38,994 bases of DNA from an uncultured bacterium (lineage in GTDB: Bacteria > Acidobacteriota > Thermoanaerobaculia > Multivoradales > JAHEKO01): positions 1 through 38,994 of the forward strand of contig CAJQNK010000191.1 of NCBI GenBank assembly GCA_905479655.1, written 5' to 3'. The position numbers and the translations under genes were made by a program. Below the pieces are notes generated by a model. It was not told the DNA's origin. It searched no databases and saw only the letters and a program-made list of their open reading frames with translations. Each line of letters begins with the position of its first letter. Position 1 is the stretch's first letter. This document shows, piece after piece, positions 8,367 through 18,500 of the stretch.

Positions 8367-9532
8367 CGGACCTCCTCCACGGCGGGGCGGACGCCCAGGG
8401 CCGCGCTCTCCCGCCCCAGCGCCGCCAGGAGCGCGTCCACCTCCGTCTCGTCGTTTCCCGGGCCCAGGCTGACACGGATCGAGCCCGCCGCCTCGCGGGG
8501 CTCCAGGCCCATGGCCGCGAGGACGTGACTGGGCGCCGTCGCACCGGCGGCACACGCCGACCCGTTCGACACCGCGAAGCCGGCCAGGTCCAGGCGGATG
8601 AGGAGATCGGCCGCGACGACTCCGGGGAACGCGAGATGGGTGGTGTTCGGAAGCCGGGGCGCGGTGGCGGCGTGCACACGTCCGCCGAGGCGCTCGACTC
8701 CCGCCTCCAGGCGGCTCCGCAGAGCCTCGCAGCGCGACCGCCGCGCGACGCCCTCGGTGCGCGCGAGCGCGGCGGCGACGCCGAAGCCGACCACGGCGGC
8801 GACCGGTTCGGTCCCCGCCCGACGTCGACGCTCCTGCCGGCCCCCCAGGAGGAGCGGTTCCAGCGGCGCCCCCCGCCGGATCCACAGCGCGCCCACCCCC
8901 TGCGGGCCCCCGAGCTTGTGGGCCGAGACGGTCAGGTAGTCGACACCCAACGCGGCAGGGGAGACGGGCAGCCTGCCCACGGCCTGCACGGCGTCACACA
9001 GGACCGGGACGCCCCGTTCGCGACAGACCTCGGCCACTCGCCCCACGGGCTGCAGGGTTCCGACCTCGTTGTTGGCCAGCATGAGAGCCACCAGGCGGGT
9101 CCCGGTCCCGGCGGCGGCCAGGAGCGCCTCCGCCGCCACCCGGCCGGCGCCGTCACAGGGCGCGGTCACGAGCTCCATGCCGTCGGCCGCGAGGCGCTCC
9201 GCCGGCCGCAACACGGACGGGTGCTCCACCGCCGAGACGACGATCCGCCCCTCGTGGCCGGCCAGGCGACCGCAGGACGCCAACACGGTGTTGTTGGCCT
9301 CCGTCGCCGACCCCGTGAGGACCACCTGGGCGGGCTCCGTGGCCAACAGCTCCGCCACCTCGGCCCGCGCCCTCTCCACGGCGTCCCTGGCGGCCTGTCC
9401 CCAGGCGTGGACGGCCGACGCGTTGGCCGCGCGCCCCAACCACGGCACCATGGCCTCGACGACCCGCGGATCCGGCGGGCTCGTGGCGTTGTGGTCGAAG
9501 TAGGCGGGCCGGTCCCGCGGCGCGAACGTCAC
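8363..9532 (-). CDS. Cysteine desulfurase (IscS/NifS family)
   Basis: 389 aa, PLP-dependent; converts cysteine to alanine and carries the sulfur as a persulfide. The N-terminal signature YFDHNATSPPDPRVV matches YLDNNATTP-type starts. The PLP lysine is Lys206 in SAHKLGGPQGVG, and the catalytic cysteine is Cys327 in SNGSACAAG, with PSHVL downstream. Coupling to mnmA by a 4-bp overlap indicates that its main client is tRNA thiolation; whether it also serves Fe-S assembly cannot be told, since no iscU is nearby. Start is GTG at 9532 (VTFAPRDRPAYFDHN); the reading frame extends thousands of bases upstream as a shadow of the GWxTD genes. A TACAAT lies 7 nt upstream of the GTG, suggesting a leaderless mRNA. 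Confidence 0.94.
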   Translation of the reverse strand: MTFAPRDRPAYFDHNATSPPDPRVVEAMVPWLGRAANASAVHAWGQAARDAVERARAEVAELLATEPAQVVLTGSATEANNTVLASCGRLAGHEGRIVVSAVEHPSVLRPAERLAADGMELVTAPCDGAGRVAAEALLAAAGTGTRLVALMLANNEVGTLQPVGRVAEVCRERGVPVLCDAVQAVGRLPVSPAALGVDYLTVSAHKLGGPQGVGALWIRRGAPLEPLLLGGRQERRRRAGTEPVAAVVGFGVAAALARTEGVARRSRCEALRSRLEAGVERLGGRVHAATAPRLPNTTHLAFPGVVAADLLIRLDLAGFAVSNGSACAAGATAPSHVLAAMGLEPREAAGSIRVSLGPGNDETEVDALLAALGRESAALGVRPAVEEVR

Positions 9533-9538
9533 GGGCCC

Positions 9539-9544
9539 ATTGTA
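9539..9544 (-). promoter_or_regulatory. Candidate -10 box for the desulfurase-mnmA operon
   Basis: On the minus strand TACAAT matches five of six positions of TATAAT and lies 6-12 nt before the GTG start. Transcription would begin at or next to the start codon, giving a leaderless transcript. No good -35 box is visible, so this is tentative. Confidence 0.35.
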
Positions 9545-9614
9545 GTGTTGCGGCTGGACCGGCCCGCGGGGGCAGGAATTCACCATCGCCCGCGGACGTT
9601 CCCCCGATTCGCGG

Positions 9615-9639
9615 GAGGCGCACGGCAACCTGGCGCCTC
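9615..9639. other. Leader hairpin upstream of the first GWxTD-VWA gene
   Basis: GAGGCGC (9615-9621) and GCGCCTC (9633-9639) form a perfect 7-bp stem with an 11-nt loop, 22 nt before the start codon of the first GWxTD-VWA gene. It may act in the mRNA leader. The pairing is visible; function is unknown. Confidence 0.35.
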
Positions 9640-9661
9640 TCCCAACGTAACTGAACCGTCG

Positions 9662-12232
9662 ATGCGCTCCGTCTCCAGAGGCTTCACCCGCCGCCGCCCG
9701 GCCTTCTGGCTCGGGCTCCTCGTCGCGCTCTTCGTCGTGGCGCAGGTCGCTCCGGCCACGGCCGACGACGGCGAGCTGAGCCGCAAGGAGGAGCAGGCCC
9801 TCGTCGAGGCCCTGCCCGAGACCTACCGCGCGTTCCTGGACGAGGTCCAGTTCATCATCACCGACGTCGAGCGCGAGACCTTCCTGCAACTCGAGAAGGA
9901 GTACCAGCGAGACGCGTTCATCGAGCAGTTCTGGCGCACCCGCGACCTCTACTCGGACACGGCCCGCAACGAGTACCGGCAACGCTATCGACAGCTCCTG
10001 CAGGAGGCCCGCATCCTGTTCGACTCGGTCGACGACGACCGGGCGAAGACCCTGCTCCTGAACGGCCCGCCCGGGGCGCGCATCGAGATCCGCTGCACCG
10101 AGACCTGGCCGGCGGAGGTCTGGTTCTACCCCGGCACGGAGCGTATCGGTCACGACTTCGCGCTCGTCTTCTATCGCCGTTGGGGCGGCGCCCCCTACCG
10201 GCTCTGGCGCCCGTCCGACGGCGCCGCGGATCTCATCCAGTTCGCGGGCCTCTACCTGTCCAACGCCAACGCGGTGGCCGAGATCCGGGACTCCTGCCGC
10301 ACCGAGGAGGCGGACGCGCTGATTGCGGCCATCAGCTTCGCCTTCCAGTTCGGGGAGTTCTCTTTCGAACAACTGGCCGAGAGGCTCGCGGAGCCGCCGA
10401 AGCCCCCCTCCGAGGAGTGGGTCCAGACGTTCAGCAGCTACACCACCGACCTGCCGGACGACGTCGGCATCTTCGAGGCCTCGCTGGAGGTGGCCTACCC
10501 CGGTCGCCACCAGAGCCGCACCGTGGTCCAGGCCACGCTCGGCATCCCCGGCAGCGAGGTCGAGCCGGAGTCCCTCGAGGGCCACTCCGGCGGTTACAAC
10601 TTCACGGTCACCGGCGAGGTCCTGAGCGACGGCAGGCTGTTCGACACCTTCCGCTACCGCTTCAACCTGCCGGAAGGGGACGCGCCGGACGCGACGCTGC
10701 CCCTCGTCTTCGAGCGCTACCTGCGACCGGGCCGATACCGCCTGCTGCTCAAGATCGAGGACCTGGGGTCGGGCAAGTTCGCACGCCTGGAGCGGGAGAT
10801 CGACGTGCCGTCGGTGGGCGAGGCGCCGCCCCCGCTCATGGACGAGGAGACGGCGAGGATCCTGGCGGAGGCCAATGCCGCGATCAGCACCGGCGACGAC
10901 ACCGTCGAGCTGGTCGAGCCCCGGGGCGACTACCAAACGGGCTACATCCGCTTCAACACCCTGTTGACGGGGAGCCACACCGCGAGTGTCGCCTTCTTCC
11001 TCGACGGCCAGGAGAGGCTGCGCAAGAAGGAGCCCCCCTACAGCGTCGAGCTCGACCTCGGCCCCCTGCCGCGGATGCGGCGGCTCGAGGCCGTGGCCTA
11101 CGACGCGCAGGGCGAGGAGCTCGACCGCGACCTCCTCCAGCTCAACTCCGGCTCCCACCGCTTCGGCGTCCGGCTGGTCGAGCCCCGCCGCGGTCAGACC
11201 TACACCGACAGCCTGCGGGCCGAGGCCCAGGTCGACCTGCCGGAGGGCGAGACCCTGGAGCGGGTCGAGTTCTACCTGAACGAGACACTGGTGGCGACCC
11301 TCTACCAGGAGCCCTTCACCCAGCCGATCGTGCTGCCGGAGAAGGAGATGGTGGCCTACGTCCGGGCCGTCGCCTACCTGGTGGACGGCAACTCCACCGA
11401 GGAGATCGTGTTCATCAACTCGCCGGACTACATGGACGAGGTGGACGTCCAGTTCGTCGAGCTGTACATCACTGTCACAGACAAGGGCGGCCATCCGGTG
11501 GCCGACCTCGGGGTGGAGGAGTTCACCGTCTACGAGGACGAGGTGCGCCAGGAGGTGGCGCGTTTCGACAAGGTGACGAACCTGCCGGTCCACGTGGGCA
11601 TCCTCGTCGACGTCTCCGCCTCCATGGAGGAGAAGCTCGAGACCGCCCAACGCGCGGCCATCGGGTTCCTCGACGAGGTCATCACGCCCCGAGACCGGGC
11701 GACCCTCATGACCTTCAACGACCACCCCAACATGCTGGTCCGCTTCACCAACGACATGGGCGCGCTCGCCAGCGGCCTGGGGGGCCTCAAGGCGGAGCGG
11801 GGAACGGCGCTCTACGACGCTCTGATCTTCTCCCTGTACTACTTCAACGGCGTCAAGGGCCAACGGGCCATCGTCCTGCTCTCGGACGGCAAGGACGAGT
11901 CCAGCCGCTTCGACTTCGATCAGACCCTCGAGTACGCGCGGCGCACCGGGGTCGCCGTCTACGCCATCGGCCTCGACCTGGGTCGCGGGGACCGGGTCGC
12001 CCGCAAGGCCCTCTCGGAGATCTCGGACGAGACCGGAGGGCGCAGCTTCTTCATCGACGAACCGGAGGAGCTGGCCGCCGTCTACGCGACGATCCAGGAG
12101 GAGCTCCGTTCGCGCTACTACCTCGCCTACCAATCGAACAACGAGACCGAGAGCAGCGCGTTCCGCACCATCGAGGTCGAGATGGGACCGAACGGCCTGG
12201 AAGCGAAGACACTGCGGGGCTACTATCCGTAG
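9662..12232 (+). CDS. Secreted GWxTD-domain / VWA-domain protein, copy 1
   Basis: 856 aa. The signal peptide is about residues 1-37 (FWLGLLVALFVVAQVAPATA). Residues about 45-200 resemble the GWxTD domain: FLQLEKEYQRDAFIEQFWRTRD, then an NEY block and DDRAKTLLLNGPPG, although the name-giving GWxTD residues are not conserved. Beta-rich central repeats follow. The C-terminal von Willebrand A domain matches the VWFA-related acidobacterial type, with a complete MIDAS: DVSAS at 650-654, Thr in ERGTALYDA and Asp in LLSDGKDESS. The tail YYLAYQS ... GYYP is shared with two other copies here. It should act outside the cytoplasm as a metal-dependent adhesion or assembly factor; the ligand is unknown. 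It is followed by its paralogue after 75 bp. Start is ATG at 9662; the frame is open upstream as shadow. Confidence 0.87.
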   Translation: MRSVSRGFTRRRPAFWLGLLVALFVVAQVAPATADDGELSRKEEQALVEALPETYRAFLDEVQFIITDVERETFLQLEKEYQRDAFIEQFWRTRDLYSDTARNEYRQRYRQLLQEARILFDSVDDDRAKTLLLNGPPGARIEIRCTETWPAEVWFYPGTERIGHDFALVFYRRWGGAPYRLWRPSDGAADLIQFAGLYLSNANAVAEIRDSCRTEEADALIAAISFAFQFGEFSFEQLAERLAEPPKPPSEEWVQTFSSYTTDLPDDVGIFEASLEVAYPGRHQSRTVVQATLGIPGSEVEPESLEGHSGGYNFTVTGEVLSDGRLFDTFRYRFNLPEGDAPDATLPLVFERYLRPGRYRLLLKIEDLGSGKFARLEREIDVPSVGEAPPPLMDEETARILAEANAAISTGDDTVELVEPRGDYQTGYIRFNTLLTGSHTASVAFFLDGQERLRKKEPPYSVELDLGPLPRMRRLEAVAYDAQGEELDRDLLQLNSGSHRFGVRLVEPRRGQTYTDSLRAEAQVDLPEGETLERVEFYLNETLVATLYQEPFTQPIVLPEKEMVAYVRAVAYLVDGNSTEEIVFINSPDYMDEVDVQFVELYITVTDKGGHPVADLGVEEFTVYEDEVRQEVARFDKVTNLPVHVGILVDVSASMEEKLETAQRAAIGFLDEVITPRDRATLMTFNDHPNMLVRFTNDMGALASGLGGLKAERGTALYDALIFSLYYFNGVKGQRAIVLLSDGKDESSRFDFDQTLEYARRTGVAVYAIGLDLGRGDRVARKALSEISDETGGRSFFIDEPEELAAVYATIQEELRSRYYLAYQSNNETESSAFRTIEVEMGPNGLEAKTLRGYYP

Positions 12233-12307
12233 AGCGACATCCGCTCCACGCCTCACGCCACCCTGATCGCAGGTCCCGAGAGCCCCGCAGTTCCCGAAAG
12301 CCCAGGC

Positions 12308-14875
12308 ATGGCCGCCGACGAAACCCAGCGGAGAGCTCCGGCAGAGCGTGCGGTCGTCGCGCTCGTGTGGCTCGTGCTGGCGACGGCGGCCACCCCGTCG
12401 GTCGTGGCCCAGGAGACCGGGAGCTCCCAGGACACCTTCCTCGAAGAGGTGGCCCCGCTCCTCCTGGACGAGGAGCGGGAGGCCTTTCTCGCGCTCGACC
12501 GCCCCTACCAGCGCGAGGCCTTCATCCGCCGCTTCTGGGAGGTCCGCGACCCGTTCCCCGAGACCGGTCGCAACGAGTTCCAGGCCTCCTGGTCCGCGCG
12601 CCTCGCCGAGGCGAGGCTGCGATTCGAATCGCTGGACAGCGACCGGGCCCGGAGCCTCCTGCTCTACGGCCTGCCGGCACGGGTCGAGCTCCTCACCTGT
12701 CCCGAGCTGCTCTCTACCCTGGAGATCTGGTATTTCGACGGGCACGAGCGTTTCACCAGCAGCTTCACCCTGATCTTCGAGCGCAGCGGCGGCGGCGGGG
12801 ACCCGTACCGCCGCTGGTCCCCCGTCGTCGGCATCGGCCGGTTGATGCCGTTCGCACGACCTAGTCAGCAGACCGACGCGCTGCGTCAGGTCGCCGAGAC
12901 CTGTCCGCGGGGCGGCGACCTCGTCGCGGCCCTGTCGATCGCCCTCGACTGGGAGAGGGTGGAGGAGGAGACCGACCTCGTGCCCCGGCCCTCGCCCGAG
13001 TGGGTGGCCGCCTTCCGTGCCCGGTCGACGGACCTGCCGACCGACGCCGCCACGTTCCCGGCGACGGTGCGCATCGACTACCCGGGCCGACGGCAGAGCC
13101 GCACGGTCGTGCAGGGCGTCGTGACGGTCCCCCTGACGGCCGCCGCCGTCGGGGTCGTCGGCGGGCGCGAGGCCTACAGCTTCCTTCTCGACGGCGAGGT
13201 CCTGCGCAAGGGCGAGCTGTTCGAGCACTTCCGCTACCGCTTCGATCTGCCCACCGCGGAGATGCGCGGCGAAGCGGTTCCCCTGGTCCTGGAGCGCCAT
13301 CTCCGTCCGGGCGACTACAAGCTGGTGCTGCGGGTCGAGGATCTGAACTCGGAGGCCTACTTCCGGCGCGAGCTCGACCTCTCCGTGCCGAGGGTCCGCC
13401 CCGGTCCGCCGCCGCTTCCGACCGCGGGAGCCGGGGCGCCCGCCCCGGCCGACCCCGAACCGGCCGTACCCGCGGCGAGCGACGCCGCGATCGCCGTCAC
13501 CCGCCGCCTGGGTGAGGCCAACGCCGAGCTCGGGAGCGAGTCGTCCCACACCGTGCGCATCCTGCCGCCTCCCCGCGAGCTCCACACCGGACCGCTGCGC
13601 GTGGAGGCGCTCGCCTCCGGGCCCGAGATTGCCCGCGTCGGCTTCCTGCTGGACGGCAAGGCCACCCTGAGCAAGACCCGTCCCCCCTTCAGCGTCGAGC
13701 TCGACCTGGGCCGCAGCCCGCGCACCCACACGCTGGCGGCGGTCGCTGAGGACGCCGAGGGGCGTGAGCTCGCCCGCGACGAGATCCTGATCAACGCCGG
13801 GGCCCAGAGCTTCTCCGTCCGCCTCCTGGAGCCACGGCCCGGCAAGCGCTACGAGGAGAGCCTGCGGGCCCGCGCCGACGTCGACCTGCCTCCGGGCGCC
13901 GGCCTCGACCGGTTGGAGATCTACCTCAACGAGACGCTGCTGGCCACCCTGTACCAGCCCCCCTGGACCCAGGTGGTGTTGCTGCCGCCGAACCCGGAGC
14001 TGCTCTACGTTCGGGCCGTGGCCTACCTGGAGGACGGAGCCTCGGCGGAGGACGTCGCCATCGTCAACGCCCCGGACTGGATCGACGAGATGCGCATCGA
14101 CCTCGTCGAGCTCTACGTCTCGGCCCTCGACCGGAAGGGCCGTCCGGTGGAGGACCTCACGGTCTCCGACTTCACGGTCCTCGAGGACGGGGAGAGCCAG
14201 GAGCTGCGGCGCTTCGAACGGGTTCGCGACCTGCCGGTCCACGCCACCGTCCTCCTGGACGTCTCGACCTCCATGGCCAAGGAGCTGGTCGACGCCGAGC
14301 GGGCCGCGCTGCGCTTCTTCGAGCAGGTCCTGACACCCAGTGACCGGGCCTCGGTGATCACCTTCTCGGACCAGCCGCGCCTGGTCGTCCCGTTCACGAA
14401 CAGCCTCGGCGTGCTCGCCGGCGGCCTCTCGGGCCTCCTGGCCGAGGGCGAGACCGCGCTCCACGACAGCGTCATCTTCGCGCTCTACCGCTTCGGCGGC
14501 GTGCGCGGCAAGAAGGCCCTCATCCTGCTCTCGGACGGCGAGGACTCCCACAGCAGCTACAGCTTCGAGGAGGCCCTGGAGTACGCCCGCTATGCCGGCG
14601 TGGCGATCTACGCTATCGGTCTCGACATCAACCCGCGCGCGGTCACGGCCCGCAGCACCCTCCAACGCCTGGCCTCCGAGACCGGCGGCGAGTCCTTCTT
14701 CATCTCGAGGGTGAACGAGCTCGAGAAGATCTACGAGCGGATCCAGGAGGAGATCCGCTCCCAGTACCTGCTCGCGTACCAGTCGAGCGCCGAGGGCGAG
14801 GGCTTCCGCGAGGTGGAGGTGCGGATCTCCCGCCGGGAGGCCGAGGCCAAGACGGTGAAGGGGTACTACCCATGA
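12308..14875 (+). CDS. Secreted GWxTD-domain / VWA-domain protein, copy 2
   Basis: 855 aa, colinear with the preceding gene and clearly its paralogue. A signal-like hydrophobic stretch ([20 protein letters not shown]) is followed by the GWxTD-like region ([37 protein letters not shown]), the central beta repeats with a shared VELDLG ... YLNETL(V/L)ATLY pattern, and a VWA domain with intact MIDAS (DVSTS from about residue 651; [11 protein letters not shown]). Ends QYLLAYQS ... KGYYP. A Pro/Ala-rich linker (about residues 365-395) is longer than in copy 1. The stop overlaps the maf start by ATGA, so the two are co-translated. Tandem duplication with divergence suggests two subunits of one surface complex, which is an inference. 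Confidence 0.87.
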   Translation: MAADETQRRAPAERAVVALVWLVLATAATPSVVAQETGSSQDTFLEEVAPLLLDEEREAFLALDRPYQREAFIRRFWEVRDPFPETGRNEFQASWSARLAEARLRFESLDSDRARSLLLYGLPARVELLTCPELLSTLEIWYFDGHERFTSSFTLIFERSGGGGDPYRRWSPVVGIGRLMPFARPSQQTDALRQVAETCPRGGDLVAALSIALDWERVEEETDLVPRPSPEWVAAFRARSTDLPTDAATFPATVRIDYPGRRQSRTVVQGVVTVPLTAAAVGVVGGREAYSFLLDGEVLRKGELFEHFRYRFDLPTAEMRGEAVPLVLERHLRPGDYKLVLRVEDLNSEAYFRRELDLSVPRVRPGPPPLPTAGAGAPAPADPEPAVPAASDAAIAVTRRLGEANAELGSESSHTVRILPPPRELHTGPLRVEALASGPEIARVGFLLDGKATLSKTRPPFSVELDLGRSPRTHTLAAVAEDAEGRELARDEILINAGAQSFSVRLLEPRPGKRYEESLRARADVDLPPGAGLDRLEIYLNETLLATLYQPPWTQVVLLPPNPELLYVRAVAYLEDGASAEDVAIVNAPDWIDEMRIDLVELYVSALDRKGRPVEDLTVSDFTVLEDGESQELRRFERVRDLPVHATVLLDVSTSMAKELVDAERAALRFFEQVLTPSDRASVITFSDQPRLVVPFTNSLGVLAGGLSGLLAEGETALHDSVIFALYRFGGVRGKKALILLSDGEDSHSSYSFEEALEYARYAGVAIYAIGLDINPRAVTARSTLQRLASETGGESFFISRVNELEKIYERIQEEIRSQYLLAYQSSAEGEGFREVEVRISRREAEAKTVKGYYP

Positions 14876-15486
14876 CACCGCCGGGACCTCGACGGCTGGT
14901 CCTCGCTTCGGGCTCGCCCCGGCGTCGGGAGCTCCTCTCCGCCCTGGGCCTGCGACTCGAGGTGCGGCCGGCCGACGTGGACGAGAGCCCGCGCCCCGGT
15001 GAGGGCCCCGGAGCCTATGTCGAGCGCCTCGCCCGGGAGAAGGCCACCGCCGCGGCGCGCCCCGGCGAGTGGGTGCTGGCCGCCGACACGGCGGTCGTGG
15101 TGGGCGGGGAGATCCTGGGCAAGCCGGACGACGACCGGGACGCGGAGCGGATGCTGGCCCGACTCTCCGGCCGCGAACACGAGGTGCTCACCGGCGTCGC
15201 CCTGCTCGAGCCCACCGCCGGCAGCGAGGTCTCCGCCGTCGAGACGACCCGCGTCCGCTTCGCCCGCCTGAGCGCAGACGAGATCCGCTGGTACGTCGCG
15301 ACCGGCGAGCCCGCGGACAAGGCGGGCGCCTACGCCGTCCAGGGCCTCGGCGCCCTCCTGGTCGAGAGCCTGGAAGGGAGCTGGTCCAACGTGGTGGGCC
15401 TGCCGCTGCGGACCGTCTACCGGCTGGCCGCGGAGTCCGGTTGGGACCTCAAGGCGACGATTGGCCGGGTGGGCGCCTCCGACTGA
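14872..15486 (+). CDS. maf: Maf-family nucleoside triphosphate pyrophosphatase
   Basis: 204 aa. House-cleaning hydrolase of non-canonical or modified NTPs (dTTP/UTP or m7GTP, depending on subgroup). The signature [14 protein letters not shown] is at residues 9-22, with ADTAVVV and the GKPDD segment downstream and [12 protein letters not shown] near the C-terminus, typical of the YhdE-type Maf. Its ATG overlaps the stop of the VWA gene by 4 bp. Ends in a palindrome shared with the convergent sensor kinase gene. Substrate subgroup is not assignable with certainty. Confidence 0.93.
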   Translation: MTPPGPRRLVLASGSPRRRELLSALGLRLEVRPADVDESPRPGEGPGAYVERLAREKATAAARPGEWVLAADTAVVVGGEILGKPDDDRDAERMLARLSGREHEVLTGVALLEPTAGSEVSAVETTRVRFARLSADEIRWYVATGEPADKAGAYAVQGLGALLVESLEGSWSNVVGLPLRTVYRLAAESGWDLKATIGRVGASD

Positions 15487-15505
15487 GCGCCACGCCGCCG
15501 CTCAG
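15483..15505. terminator. Palindrome spanning both stop codons of maf and the sensor kinase
   Basis: CTGAGCG (15483-15489) and CGCTCAG (15499-15505) form a perfect 7-bp stem with a 9-nt loop. The left arm contains the maf TGA and the right arm contains the kinase TGA on the other strand. A bidirectional terminator is likely from its position between converging genes; there is no U-run. Confidence 0.5.
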
Positions 15506-18500
15506 CGGTCCGCCTCCTCCGCGCGCCGCGGAGGTCCCCCGAGCACGTCGTGGAGGGGCAGCAGGATCTCGAAGCGCGCTCCCTGGCCCGGCTCGCTCTC
15601 GACCCGGATCGCGCCCCCGCTCTGCAGGATGAAGCCGTAGGCCATCGAGAGGCCGAACCCGCTGCCGGCGCCCTGCGGCTTGGTGGTGAAGAACGGCTCG
15701 AAGATGTGCTTCTGGACCTCCGGATCGATCCCCTCGCCCGTGTCCTGCACCACCAGTCGGGCGTAGGTCCCCGGCTCGAGCGGGCTCCCGTCGTCGAAAT
15801 CTCCCGCGACGAGGGAGACGACACCCGTCGAAAAGGTCAGGGTGCCCCCCCGGGGCATCGCGTCCCTCGCGTTCAAGGTGAGGTTCATGACGACCTGCTC
15901 GAGCTGCCCGGGATCGACCAGGACGGGCCCCGCCGGATGCAGATCCTGACGCACCCGGATGTCGTCGCGAAGCACCCGCTCGAGCATCGCGACGAAGTCG
16001 GACAGGAAGCGGTCGAGATGGACGATCTTGGGCGTCAGGGTCTGACCCCGCCCGAAGGTCAGGAGCTGGCGGGTCAGGTTGGTGGCTCGGTCGACGCACC
16101 GACGGAGCTGATCCACGTCCTCGGTCAGCCGCTGCTTGTCGTCGAAGTCGTCGTCGAGAAACTGGCAGACGCCGGTCATCACCGTGAGGAGGTTGTTGAA
16201 GTCGTGGGCGATTCCACCCGTCAGCCGACCGATCGCCTCCAGGCGGCGAGACTCCGCCAGGACCGCCCGGCTCGCCAGGAGCTCCGACTGCATCTGCTGC
16301 CGCGTCTCCATCTCGCGCCTCAGGGCCCGGTTTCGTCGCTCCGCCGAACGGAGCCGCGCGGCCACCGCCCAACCGACCAGGAACAGGAGCGAGAGCACTC
16401 CGCCGACCTGCAGACCCGTTCGCTCCCAGGGGTGCGGGCGGATGACGATCGCGAGCTGGGCCGGATCGCCCGTATACGAGCCCCCGCTGTGCGCCCGGAG
16501 CTGGAACGAGTAGGCGCCGGGCTCGAGATGGCTGTAGTAGGCGGAGCGTCGGCCTCCGGCTTCCACCCATCCTTCGTCGCGCCCCACCAGGCGATAGGAG
16601 AATCTCAGGGACTCCGGCATCGTGAAGTCGAAACCGGTGTAGCGGACCTCCAGCGTCCGGGGCGCCGTGGGCGGAAGCTCCACGGCACCCCCACTCCACG
16701 GCAGCCGGCGCCCTCCTTGGAAGACCCCTTCGATCACCACCGGCGGTGGCTTCCCCGACGCCACCGCAACCCGCGGCTCGAGACCTCGCGGACCATGGAT
16801 GGTCGCGAACCACAGCGTGCCGTCGGAGGCCACTGCCGAGCTCGGCGAGAAGCCGCCCGTCCCCTCGCCGGTCGGGAACACCCGGACCCGTAGCGGCTCG
16901 TCGACCTGCAGCGCATGGCGTCGCAGGTCGGCCTGCGACAGTCGGCTGACGCCGCGGTTGCCATTGATCCACAACCCCCCGACGCCGGGCTGGTCGTCGT
17001 CCTCGGGCCGGTACAGGAGGCTCGAGGCGACGTTCTCCTGCAATCCGTCCTCGGCCGTGGAGAGATGGAACCGGCCCTCCGCGTACCTCGCCAACCCACC
17101 GCCGTACGCGCCGATCCACAGGCTGCCGTCAGGCATCACGAGCAGCGACCGGATCTGACCGCGCGGGAGGCCGTCCCGGACCGAAAAGGAAGCAATGGCT
17201 CCCGTCGGATCTCGCCGGAGCAGGCCGTAGTCCGTCGCGATCCACAGGGACTCGTCCGGCATCTCCGCCAGCGCGTGGATCGTGACCCGAGGGACCCCGG
17301 GCACCCTCTCCAGAGAGCCCCTCTCGTCGTCCCAGTAGCCCAGACCGAGGGCGCAACCGACCCAGAGGCCACCCGGGGCATCTTCCAGGAAAGAGAAGGC
17401 GAGGCCGAGATCGCCGAGCGCGACCTCACCCTCGCCCCCTCCCGGACGCCGATAGGCCAGGCGCTCGCCAACACCCACCCAGAGGGTGCCCGCGCCCGTG
17501 AAGATCAGGGGTCCCGTGATCTCCTCGCTCCCCACCGCCAGCGCCACCGGCGCGGCCACTCCCGGGGCGATCTTCCAGACCCCCTGTCCGAGAAAAGCCG
17601 CGAAGACGTCGCCGTCGGGATCCGCGTCCAGGCCGGCGACCTGCTTGTCCGGCAGGTCTCTCGGCTCGAGGACGGGGGATCGGTCCACTCGCAGGAGGCC
17701 CTCCAGGTTGGTTCCGACCCACAGATGGCCCTCCCGGTCCTCGAACAACGATCGCACTCCGCTCCGCGCCACCGTCGCCGGCACCAGGCGGGGGGCGCCG
17801 TCCGCCGCCGGGTCGACGAACCAGGCATCGGCCGCCCCGAGCCAGAGACGGCCGTCGGAGTCGACCAACAGCGGATCCGTCTGGTCCGCGCTCGGCAGGG
17901 GTCCTCCGACCTCGCGGAACCCGCCCTCCTCCACTCGATAGAGCCGGCCGCCGTCGCCGCTCATCCACAGCGCGCCCTGGTCGTCGCCGGCGATCGACCA
18001 GACGATCCGGGCCTCCTCGGGCGCCGGCAGCAGCCGCTGGTCGTCGCCCTCGATGCGGACCAGGAGAGAGGGGCTACCGCCGGCCCAGACGACCCCGCGA
18101 GGATCGATCCACAGCGTCAGGTACTTCGCGTCCGGGGGTGCGCCGGGGACGTCCACCTCCCGGAATCCGGCACCGTCCTGAACCCTCAGACCCTGGCTGG
18201 TGGCCAGCCAGATCCGTCCGTCGGGATCCTCCGCGATGTCCCACACCTCGGGCGTCCCCGGCAACGGGATCGCCTCGAACTCACCCCCGCGCCTCCGGGC
18301 CAGGCCCAGCTGGCCCCCGATCCACAAGTCCCCCGCGCGATCCTCGTGCAGGGAGAGGATGCGCTGGATCGGCAGACCGGGCGAGGCCACGTCGAAGACC
18401 TCGAACCGGACCCCGTCGAACCGGGCCAGGCCGCCGAAGGTGCCGACCCAGAGATAGCCGTCGCGGGTCTGCTCGATGGCGGTCGCGGAGGCCTGGGGCA

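Noticed and set aside
8363..14878. Minus-strand open frame of over 2000 codons opposite the GWxTD-VWA genes
   Set aside because: Only its 3' part (from 9532) encodes the cysteine desulfurase. The rest is antisense to two clear homologous genes, is Leu/Gly/Asp/Val-rich without domains, and is a GC-driven shadow.
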